Shown in pieces: positions 1 through 5,804 of a stretch of 5,804 nucleotides of DNA (the stretch's first letter is position 1; each line of letters opens with the position of its first letter). The notes beneath the pieces were generated by a model. That model searched no databases, was not told the DNA's origin, and saw only the letters and a list, made by a program, of their open reading frames with translations. The stretch spans positions 33,711 through 39,514 of the forward strand of contig MGNS01000113.1 in NCBI GenBank assembly GCA_001795165.1, written 5' to 3'. The DNA is from Chloroflexi bacterium RBG_16_57_11. GTDB lineage: Bacteria > Chloroflexota > Anaerolineae > Anaerolineales > UBA4823. Both the position numbers and the translations under genes were made by a program.

Positions 1-494
1 ATGCCGGAGAGCTCAGCCTCAACCGGATGCCCACCCAGGCTGCCGGGTTGCTGGAGCAGGCGGCATTGCGCCACGCGATGGCGGCCGAGCAAGCGGGTAT
101 TATTTTGCATGTCGAGTCCAGTCCGGAGGAAGTAAGTCTCTCGGTAGACCCTGAGCGCCTGGCGCAAGTGCTAGATAACCTGATCTTGAACGCCTTCCGT
201 TACACGCCGGAGGGCGGCCAAATCATCCTTTCCAGCGTCCCGGCAAATGAGAGCGTACAGCTAAAGGTCTCCGACACGGGCAACGGGATCGCCGCTGAGG
301 ATCTGCCGCACATCTTCGACCGCTTTTACCGTGGAGATAAATCACGCCAGCAGAATGGTGAATCGGGGCTGGGGCTGGCGATCGCACGCTCGATCGTGGA
401 GGCGCATGGGGGGTCGATCAGTGTGGAAAGCCGGGTGGGGACTGGAACCTCATTTACAATCACGCTCCCGGGAATGGCTCCTCGCACTTCATAG
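1..494 (+). CDS. Sensor histidine kinase, C-terminal catalytic part (5'-truncated by window edge)
   Basis: This is the ATP-binding end of a membrane sensor histidine kinase, which would phosphorylate its own dimerisation-domain histidine and pass the phosphate to a response regulator. The reading frame is already open at base 3 and reads AGELSLNRMPT, a typical junction between the HisKA helices and the ATPase domain in BaeS/ResE-like kinases, so the ATG at 27 is an internal Met and not the start. Visible ATPase boxes, in order: N box DNLILNAFRYTPEGG (key Asn at 189-191), G1 box SDTGNGIA (Asp at 273-275), F box IFDRFYRGD, G2 box GESGLGLAIARS (from 357) and a final GTGTSFTITLP. All expected residues are present and it ends in TAG at 492-494. 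The phosphoacceptor His, HAMP and membrane parts lie upstream of the window. No regulator gene follows, so its partner is probably upstream. The family is clear; the signal is unknown. Confidence 0.95.
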   Translation, partial: AGELSLNRMPTQAAGLLEQAALRHAMAAEQAGIILHVESSPEEVSLSVDPERLAQVLDNLILNAFRYTPEGGQIILSSVPANESVQLKVSDTGNGIAAEDLPHIFDRFYRGDKSRQQNGESGLGLAIARSIVEAHGGSISVESRVGTGTSFTITLPGMAPRTS

Positions 495-532
495 GCCACG
501 TAAAATCAGCTCTTAAGTCGATTATATAAACC

Positions 533-577
533 ACGGAACCATCGGAAAACACGGAATGGAGGTTACATTCTTTCCGT
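533..577. repeat. Three phased CGGAA direct repeats with an inverted partner
   Basis: ACGGAA at 533-538, TCGGAA at 542-547 and ACGGAA at 551-556 are spaced exactly 9 bases apart. An inverted TTCCGT follows at 572-577. The last direct copy and the inverted copy can form a weak stem; an inner AATG/CATT pairing (555-558 with 566-569) extends it with a bulge, and the AT-rich ATATTTTAT comes next. It could be a weak terminator for the upstream kinase, a protein-binding array, or the remnant of the low-complexity CCACGGAA-type intergenic repeats that I recall from environmental genomes. The sequence does not decide between these. Confidence 0.45.
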
Positions 578-700
578 ATATTTTATGCATGTTGTTGAGA
601 CGAATATTTACTGTCAGGGGAGCATTGAGGGCGAACTAACCCAAAACCCATTAATTTATGCTAAACTAAACATGAACGATGTGTGTGCATTTCGCTTTGT

Positions 701-711
701 GTTAGCCTAAC
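701..711. promoter_or_regulatory. 11-base palindrome GTTAG-C-CTAAC upstream of the kinase
   Basis: A perfect 5-bp inverted repeat around a single C, 111 bases upstream of the kinase ATG. Its position suits an operator, but the arms are short enough to arise by chance and no factor can be named. Confidence 0.2.
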
Positions 712-822
712 GCGGCTGGGTGCGTACCCGATATCTCATCTACGTTCTATTGTCATTGTGCGTGGCTTTCTGTCATGTATCGTCCCAGCAATAAGGTGTT
801 GTAATTTCCTGGGCAGGTAGTT

Positions 823-3800
823 ATGGATAAAAATAATCGGACGGACAATAGTTCGAATGGGGAGTCGGCAAGTATTAACAGGACGGCGTTTGGTTTTGAT
901 CTGACCAACCCTCAGGCTTTAAAACCGGCTCATATGCTGGCGATCACTGTGGTGGGCATCTTTATCGCCGAGGTCGTCGCCATGATCATAATTTCATACT
1001 TTGGGGCGCTAAGCTATGGATGGCAGACCCTACTGGATGCATTGATCATGATTGCGATCGTCTTCCCAGTGCTGTATTACTTATCATTCAGGCCGTTGTT
1101 GGCGTATCTGCACCAGCGCGAGCTAGCCGTGGCCGAGCTGCGCGAGCTGCAGCTCGAGCTTGAGCAACGCGTCGAGCGGCGCACCGCAGATCTGAACCAG
1201 GCAAATCGAACTCTGGAAAACGAAATCACCGAGCGCAAGCAGGCCGAGGCTGCCTTGAGAGAAAGCGAGGAGAGATTACGTCTGGCCTATGAGGCGGCTG
1301 ACCTCGGGGTTTGGCGGCACGATTTCACAAGCGGGCTCATACTTCCCGATGATCGGACACGCGAGAATTATGGATTCGACCGAAAGCAAGGCACCCTGGC
1401 CGATGTGTTCAAGCGTGTACACCCGGAAGACGCCGACCGGCTGAAGGAAGCGTATACTAACGCGCTTGATCCAGCCGGCTCAGGCCGGCATAACCTGGAA
1501 TACCGTATCATTCACCCAAACGGTGATGTGCGCTGGCTGTCGGTTTATACCCTGGTCTATTTCGATGGCGAAGGCGAAGCACGCCGTCCAGTCCAGGCGA
1601 TCGGCACGAGCCAGGATATCACCGAGCGTAAACGCGTAGAACAGGCTATCCTGTTGGCAAAACGAGAATGGGAGCGGACCTTTGACGCCGTGCCAGACCT
1701 GGTGGCGATCCTCGATAATGAGCACAATATCCTGCGCCTCAACCGCCCAATGGCAGAGCGTTTAGGCCGGACACCCCAGGAGTGCATCGGGTTGAAGTGT
1801 TATGAGACCGTCCACGGCTTGACCTGCGCTCCAGAATATTGCCCGCATCTTCTAACCTGCCAGGACGGCCAAATGCATTCCGCCGATATCTACGAGCCAG
1901 GCCTGGGCGGCGATTACCTGGTAAGCACGACCCCGTTGTTTGATCCAGACGGAAAGCTCGTCGCCAGTGTGCACGTCGCTCGAGATATCACGCAACAGAA
2001 GCAGGCGGAACAGGCGCTACGCCAGGCGCATGATGAGCTGGAGGCGCGTGTCCAGCAGCGTACGGGAGAGTTGGCCCAGGCGAATGAAACTTTAGCGCGC
2101 ACCAACACAGAACTAGTCCTCGAGATCGCCGAACGTGAGCGTGTCATGGCGGAGCTCCGCCTGACCTCGGCCGCCCTGGAGGCAGCAGCCAATGGGATCT
2201 TCATCACCGGGCAGCACGGCAATATCCGCTGGATCAACCCGGCTTTCACCGCCATGACCGGCTATTCAGCCGATGAGACCATCGGACAGAACCCACGCAT
2301 GCTCAAGTCCGGAGAACACTCGCAGGAATACTATAAGCAGATGTGGGATACGATTCAAGCCGGCAAGGTGTGGCACGGCAAGACCACCAACCGGCGCAAA
2401 GACGGCAGCATCTATGTCGAAGAACAGACCATCACTCCCATCCTGGATCCAGAAGGCAAGATCACCAACTTTATTTCCATCAAACAGGATATCACCGAGC
2501 GCATCCAGGCGGAGCAGGCACTGATCCAGACCAACGAGCTACTGGAACGGTATTTTTGCAGCATCGATACGTTGATCGCTTATATGGACCGGGATTTCAA
2601 TTTTATCCGGGTCAACGAGGCTTATGCCAAATCGGGCGGGTATTCGGTGGATAATTACTTGGGAAAAAACCACTTCGTCATGTACCCGCATCCGGAAAAT
2701 CAGGAAATCTTCCAGCGCGTGGTGGACACCGGTGAGCCCTTCACGGTCTTCGAAAAACCTTTCGAGTACCCGGACCATCCGGATTGGGGGGTGACCTACT
2801 GGGATTGGAGCCTTCAACCGGTTCGGAAACCGGATGGAGTCGTGGAAGGGCTGGTGCTCAGCCTGGTGGATGTCACTGGGCGAAAACGCGCCGAAATTGA
2901 GCTGGCCCGCCAGAACCAGGAGCTATTGGCTCTGAGCCGGGTCGAGCACGAGCTGCGAGAGTTTGCCGAGAGCCTGGCCCAATCGACCATCAGCCTGAAC
3001 GCCAGCCTTGAGCTGGAACAGGTACTTGTGACTATCCTGGAGCAAATCCACCGCACGATCCCCTTCACCTCAGGCGATATCATCCTGAAGGAAGGCGACT
3101 CATTCCGGATCGCTGGAATCCTGAACACCTGTGAGGCGAGCGATGCCTGGCCTCCCGCAGGCATGTCCAATTCGTTGGACGATTTTCCTCTGCTCGATCA
3201 GGTGTTTTCGACACTCCAACCATTGCTAATGGCTGACGTAGATGGCACAGCGGAGTGGCAGCGCCAGGCCGGCCTGGGATGGGTACGGTCGTACGTCGGA
3301 GCTCCTCTGGTGGCAGCCGGCCAGGTCTTCGGGATCATCAATCTGCACAGCGACCAACCAGGCGCTTTTAACCACCGATCGGTTGAGCAATTAATGGCTT
3401 ACACTGCGCCGGCGGCGGCGGCAATGCAGAACGCCTGGCTGTTCGAGCAAGTGCGCTCCAGCCGCGAGCACCTGCAAGCGCTTTCTCGCCGCCTGGTGGA
3501 GATTCAGGAGGGCGAGCGTCGCTATATCGCCAGCGAGCTTCATGATGAGGTCGGCCAGGCGCTGACCGGCTTAACCCTCGGTTTACAGATGATCGACAAG
3601 AAGGCTGATGACCCACAAGGTGTGCGGGCAGAAGTGGCCGGGTTGAACCGGATGCTGGAAGGCGTCCTGGAGGAGCTGCACCGATTGGCAATGGATTTGC
3701 GGCCTGCCAGCCTGGATCACCTGGGGCTGGCGGCGGCATTGCGCCAACATGTGGCGATGGTCAATGATCGATATGGATTTACAGCCCAATTTGAGATGGT

Positions 3801-4134
3801 GGGCATCCAGGATCGATTGCCAGATGAGTTGGAGATAGCTTATTACCGCATTGTACAAGAGGCCCTGAATAACGTGGTACGGCATGCCCGGGCGAAACGA
3901 GTGGATGTGATCCTTGAACAGCGTGGTAACAACCTTGTCTTAGTCATCGAAGACGATGGGATCGGGTTTAATCCGGAGGCAGTCATGCGTAAAGGTGGGC
4001 GGCTGGGCTTATTCGGTATGCGGGAACGGACGGAAATGTTAGGAGGCGAGCTGATCATCGAGAGTAAACCAGGAAAAGGTACAACGATCGTGGTGGAGGT
4101 GCCTTATGGCGATCAATATTCTAATAGCGGATGA
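823..4134 (+). CDS. Multi-PAS/GAF membrane sensor histidine kinase, NarX/DesK type (HisKA_3)
   Basis: A 1103-residue sensor kinase expected to autophosphorylate and drive the regulator encoded next. Order of parts: hydrophilic N-terminus 1-37; two membrane helices about 38-62 and 69-91 with only a short loop between them; coiled coil about 93-150; PAS1 152-269; PAS2 281-392, rich in Cys and His; second coiled coil 393-447; PAS3 449-560; PAS4 577-686; linker helix; GAF about 720-872; HisKA_3 helix with ELHDEVGQ, phosphoacceptor His907 and the HDxxxQ phosphatase-type motif; HATPase_c with N box EALNNVVRHA (Asn1017), DDGIGF (Asp1045) and GLFGMRER (1062-1069). The catalytic core looks intact. ATG 823 is the first ATG after an in-frame TAA at 802-804; only a weak AGG (815-817) precedes it at 5-base spacing. 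The lack of an outer domain points to cytoplasmic sensing. The ligand is unknown. Confidence 0.96.
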   Translation: MDKNNRTDNSSNGESASINRTAFGFDLTNPQALKPAHMLAITVVGIFIAEVVAMIIISYFGALSYGWQTLLDALIMIAIVFPVLYYLSFRPLLAYLHQRELAVAELRELQLELEQRVERRTADLNQANRTLENEITERKQAEAALRESEERLRLAYEAADLGVWRHDFTSGLILPDDRTRENYGFDRKQGTLADVFKRVHPEDADRLKEAYTNALDPAGSGRHNLEYRIIHPNGDVRWLSVYTLVYFDGEGEARRPVQAIGTSQDITERKRVEQAILLAKREWERTFDAVPDLVAILDNEHNILRLNRPMAERLGRTPQECIGLKCYETVHGLTCAPEYCPHLLTCQDGQMHSADIYEPGLGGDYLVSTTPLFDPDGKLVASVHVARDITQQKQAEQALRQAHDELEARVQQRTGELAQANETLARTNTELVLEIAERERVMAELRLTSAALEAAANGIFITGQHGNIRWINPAFTAMTGYSADETIGQNPRMLKSGEHSQEYYKQMWDTIQAGKVWHGKTTNRRKDGSIYVEEQTITPILDPEGKITNFISIKQDITERIQAEQALIQTNELLERYFCSIDTLIAYMDRDFNFIRVNEAYAKSGGYSVDNYLGKNHFVMYPHPENQEIFQRVVDTGEPFTVFEKPFEYPDHPDWGVTYWDWSLQPVRKPDGVVEGLVLSLVDVTGRKRAEIELARQNQELLALSRVEHELREFAESLAQSTISLNASLELEQVLVTILEQIHRTIPFTSGDIILKEGDSFRIAGILNTCEASDAWPPAGMSNSLDDFPLLDQVFSTLQPLLMADVDGTAEWQRQAGLGWVRSYVGAPLVAAGQVFGIINLHSDQPGAFNHRSVEQLMAYTAPAAAAMQNAWLFEQVRSSREHLQALSRRLVEIQEGERRYIASELHDEVGQALTGLTLGLQMIDKKADDPQGVRAEVAGLNRMLEGVLEELHRLAMDLRPASLDHLGLAAALRQHVAMVNDRYGFTAQFEMVGIQDRLPDELEIAYYRIVQEALNNVVRHARAKRVDVILEQRGNNLVLVIEDDGIGFNPEAVMRKGGRLGLFGMRERTEMLGGELIIESKPGKGTTIVVEVPYGDQYSNSG
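4095..4100 (+). promoter_or_regulatory. Shine-Dalgarno site of the response regulator, inside the kinase gene
   Basis: GGAGGT lies 5 bases before the ATG at 4106 and within the last codons of the kinase. It is far stronger than the site in front of the kinase itself and fixes the regulator start at 4106. Confidence 0.8.
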
Positions 4135-4744
4135 CCACGGCGTATTACGTGCCGGTTTGGTGGCATTATTGAATTATGAGACCGGGTTTGAGGTGGTCGG
4201 AGAGGCAGAAAACAGCGAGGAGGCGTTGCGCCTGGCTTCCGAGAACCATCCCGATCTGATTTTGATGGACCTGAACATGCCAGAGATGGGAGGCATCGAA
4301 GCCACACGACGTATACGAAAAAGCCTGCCAAACGTGCGCGTGCTAATCCTCACCCTTTACGAGGATGTTGACCTGGTTCACGAGGCCATCCAGGCTGGCG
4401 CAGATGGTTATATCCTCAAGCGGGCAGCTAAAACAGAGCTAATAAGCGCTATCCAGACTGTGATGCGTGGGGATCTGTACGTTCACCCGGCAATGATGCG
4501 CGCATTATTATCTGAGCCTGAGCCAGAAACCAAGCCTTCAGCCGCTCTTGCAGAGCCGTTGACACCCAGGGAGGTGGATGTATTGCGCCTGATCGTCCGT
4601 GGCTATACCAACAGCCAGATCGCAGAGATCTTAAGCCTGAGCGTGCGCACAGTCGAATATCACCGTGCGAACCTGACCGGGAAGCTAAACCTGCACAGCC
4701 GTGTGGACCTGATCCGTTACGCAGCCGAAAATGGCATCACCTGA
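4106..4744 (+). CDS. NarL/FixJ-family response regulator (REC plus LuxR-type HTH)
   Basis: A 212-residue DNA-binding regulator of normal family length, cytoplasmic, and the likely partner of the preceding kinase. The receiver domain (about 3-120) shows the acidic pair Asp9-Asp10, phosphoacceptor Asp55 in LILMDLNMPEMGG, Thr83 in LILTLYED and Lys105 in GYILKRA, so every residue needed for phosphotransfer is present. A Pro/Glu-rich linker (about 136-151) leads to a GerE/LuxR-type helix-turn-helix, 152-210: LTPREVDVLRLIVRGYTNSQ, then IAEILSLSVRTVEYHRANL, the second stretch containing the recognition helix. The gene overlaps the kinase 3' end by 29 nt in another frame and has a strong internal Shine-Dalgarno, so the two are translated from one mRNA. 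HisKA_3 kinases normally pair with NarL-type regulators, which supports the match. Target promoters cannot be inferred; the gap at 495-822 would be a natural place for autoregulation. Confidence 0.97.
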   Translation: MAINILIADDHGVLRAGLVALLNYETGFEVVGEAENSEEALRLASENHPDLILMDLNMPEMGGIEATRRIRKSLPNVRVLILTLYEDVDLVHEAIQAGADGYILKRAAKTELISAIQTVMRGDLYVHPAMMRALLSEPEPETKPSAALAEPLTPREVDVLRLIVRGYTNSQIAEILSLSVRTVEYHRANLTGKLNLHSRVDLIRYAAENGIT

Positions 4745-4791
4745 CCCTGAGCTATAGATGCATCGCCGCTAATTCCCCCCTAAAAAACCGC

Positions 4792-4826
4792 AATAGCCGG
4801 CGCGTAGAAACTACGCGCCGGCTATT
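4792..4826 (+). terminator. Perfect 16-bp hairpin, probable terminator of the kinase-regulator operon
   Basis: AATAGCCGGCGCGTAG (4792-4807) pairs without mismatch with CTACGCGCCGGCTATT (4811-4826) around an AAA loop, starting 47 bases after the regulator stop. On the + strand the tail is only moderately U-rich (TATTTCTAT). An A6 run at 4782-4787 would read as a good U-tract on the - strand, so the hairpin may work in both directions. Confidence 0.75.
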
Positions 4827-4890
4827 TCTATCCTGTGGTTTCAAACCGCGTAGAACCTGGCAAGCCGGATAAGAAAAATTTGTGGTTTTC
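4801..4890. repeat. Imperfect tandem duplication of about 46-47 bp
   Basis: Several blocks occur twice in the same order: CGCGTAGAA at 4801-4809 and 4847-4855; CT at 4811-4812 and 4857-4858; GCCGG at 4817-4821 and 4864-4868; TGTGGTTT at 4834-4841 and 4881-4888. The offset is a constant 46 bases, becoming 47 after one indel. The first copy holds the right part of the terminator hairpin; the second has lost the inverted symmetry. This could be a decayed duplication or one end of the downstream element. Confidence 0.4.
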
Positions 4891-4997
4891 TCCAATTAAC
4901 AAGAGGCGTGGATAAGGATATAAAGAAATCGCAGACCCCTACCGGACCAGTTCATTTTAGAAATTTACCCATTATGGCATACGCCTGCGAAGCCGAA

Positions 4998-5804
4998 ATG
5001 AATCCACGTCAAACGTTGTCCACCATCCCAACCGATACGATAAAAACAGCCAGGGCTATCCTGGGGCGGGAGAATTTCTATCTAAAGGTGGGAGACAATT
5101 GGGCTACGCTCTTAGCCGAAGTGCATTGCTCCGATTCCGAAAACGGGGGAGGTTCGCAAACCTGGATGGTACCCACGCTGGCTGTGGCCACCGTATTGCA
5201 ATACAAGGAAAAGCTATCCGACCGCCAGGCGGAGGAGGCCTCCCGACTGAGGGTGGATTGGAAATACGCTTTGCACCTGTCCATGCATTACCCGGGGTTA
5301 TCCCGGGTGATGCTGTGTAAATATCGCCAGCGGGTGTATCACCAACCTGTCTGGCAACAAGAATTTCAATCGATCCTGGGTCATTTTTATTCCCAGGGTT
5401 TGATTGATGATTGCCAACCGGCGCAGATGAAGGCGGTCGCTTTGTTGGATGAGGTATGCACACAAACCCGCCTGGAGGAGGTCATGCTGGCCCAAAGAGG
5501 CGCACTCGAAACGCTGGCTACAAATTACCCCAAATGGTTGCGCAATATTATCCAGCCGAACTGGTACAGCCGCTACCACCTGTTCAAAGCCAGACCGGAC
5601 TTACCTCATACCGTCCCTGAACAAGCTTTGATGGCCGAGACCATCGGCGCCGACATTCAACATCTATTCGAAGCGATTAAACGCACCAACCTAACCGAGC
5701 TGGGCGAATTGGAAGAGATCAAAGCGCTCCGCCAGACCTGGCTCGAGCAATTCGAGTCTGCCGAGGATGGGACCGTACGATTAAGACAAAAATGCTCATT
5801 CTGC
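4998..5804 (+). CDS. IS1182-like transposase-family protein, N-terminal part (3'-truncated by window edge)
   Basis: An uninterrupted 269-codon frame that runs off the right edge. It is collinear with the N-terminal part of IS1182-type transposases (Transposase_InsH_N/DUF772 region). AILGRENFYLKVGDNWATLL matches the family front; VATVLQYKEKLSDRQAEEAS and VDWKYAL (residues 86-92) match the family DRQAAEAVRxRIDWKYxLGL core; TRLEEVMLAQRGALETLA (157-174), PKWLR and WYSRY, and ETIGAD (214-219) follow in the expected order. The family TDSTH motif, which I recall as holding the first catalytic Asp, is replaced near residues 144-148 by MKAVA, so activity is doubtful. ATG 4998 gives the usual N-terminal length; the frame is open from 4854, and ATG 4974 or GTG 4908 are alternatives. 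None has a good ribosome binding site. No inverted repeat can be assigned because the other end is outside the window. Family call is fairly sure; function is not. Confidence 0.75.
   Translation, partial: MNPRQTLSTIPTDTIKTARAILGRENFYLKVGDNWATLLAEVHCSDSENGGGSQTWMVPTLAVATVLQYKEKLSDRQAEEASRLRVDWKYALHLSMHYPGLSRVMLCKYRQRVYHQPVWQQEFQSILGHFYSQGLIDDCQPAQMKAVALLDEVCTQTRLEEVMLAQRGALETLATNYPKWLRNIIQPNWYSRYHLFKARPDLPHTVPEQALMAETIGADIQHLFEAIKRTNLTELGELEEIKALRQTWLEQFESAEDGTVRLRQKCSFC

Larger units (their letters stand above)
495..822. other. 328-base intergenic region, probable promoter region of the large kinase
   Basis: No convincing gene lies here, and the stretch is visibly richer in A and T than its coding neighbours. 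It contains three CGGAA direct repeats with an inverted copy (533-577) and a short palindrome (701-711), listed separately. A possible promoter for the kinase is TTGTCA at 750-755 with an AT-containing ATGTAT at 775-780, but the 19-base spacing and poor -10 make this weak. The only intergenic reading frame with an ATG that I noted (585-710, 41 codons) has no ribosome binding site and no recognisable product. Confidence 0.5.

Noticed and set aside
27..29. ATG at 27 as the start of a short ATPase-only protein
   Set aside because: The frame is open to the left edge and reads AGELSLNR, the usual kinase sequence just before this point, and no ribosome binding site precedes the ATG.
585..710. 41-codon reading frame in the intergenic region
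   Set aside because: No ribosome binding site, no recognisable product, and its end overlaps the 701-711 palindrome; most likely chance.
495..822. RNA gene or riboswitch in the intergenic gap
   Set aside because: No tRNA-like cloverleaf, no recognisable riboswitch core and no strong stem set was found by eye; only the weak CGGAA hairpin.
2269..2500. PAS3 as a LOV blue-light receptor
   Set aside because: The cysteine needed for the flavin adduct is Pro491.
3368..3739. 123-codon frame on the - strand inside the kinase
   Set aside because: It lies opposite conserved GAF and HisKA_3 codons, its product is Pro/Arg-rich with no domain, and it is best explained as a shadow frame. The other antisense frames within 1480-4331 were rejected for the same reason.
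4792..4826. Hairpin as the terminal inverted repeat or attachment site of the insertion element
   Set aside because: The two arms are adjacent, and the position 47 bases after the regulator stop fits a terminator better; the other end of the element is not visible for comparison.
4908..4997. GTG 4908 or ATG 4974 as start of the transposase-like gene
   Set aside because: Both are in frame, but ATG 4998 gives the N-terminal length usual for the family. AAGAGG sits only 1 base from the GTG and nothing suitable precedes 4974. They are kept as alternatives, not excluded.
5104..5579. Overlapping - strand frames opposite the transposase-like gene
   Set aside because: The + strand frame is longer, continuous to the window edge and matches a known family, so these are shadows.

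Overview
The window carries a two-component signalling locus followed by a transposase-like gene, all on the + strand. The organism is probably a member of the Chloroflexota (Anaerolineae-like). This rests on the style of the multi-PAS/GAF HisKA_3 kinase and on the transposase resembling IS1182-type proteins common in such genomes. It is a judgement from protein style, not a database result.

Layout: (1) 1-494 is the C-terminal ATPase part of a classical sensor histidine kinase whose front lies outside the window. (2) 495-822 is a 328-base AT-richer gap with a phased CGGAA repeat, a weak hairpin and a short palindrome, and presumably the promoter of the next gene. (3) 823-4134 is a large membrane-anchored sensor kinase with four PAS domains, one GAF domain and a NarX/DesK-type (HisKA_3 plus HATPase_c) core. 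(4) 4106-4744 is a NarL/FixJ-type response regulator that overlaps the kinase by 29 nt and is almost certainly its partner. (5) 4745-4997 holds a perfect 16-bp hairpin, read as the operon terminator, and an imperfect tandem duplication of about 46 bp. (6) 4998-5804 is the 5' part of an IS1182-like transposase-family protein that runs off the right edge.

How the genes work together: the kinase has two membrane helices but almost nothing outside the membrane, so its signals are probably read in the cytoplasm by the PAS and GAF domains. It should autophosphorylate at His907 and pass the phosphate to Asp55 of the regulator, whose LuxR-type helix-turn-helix then controls unknown promoters. The first kinase fragment belongs to a separate system whose regulator is probably upstream of the window.

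Most of this is ordinary accessory signalling. The points that stand out are a Cys/His-rich second PAS domain, the lack of the expected TDST motif in the transposase-like protein, and the repeats in the two intergenic stretches. I found no RNA gene, CRISPR array or clearly new defence system.
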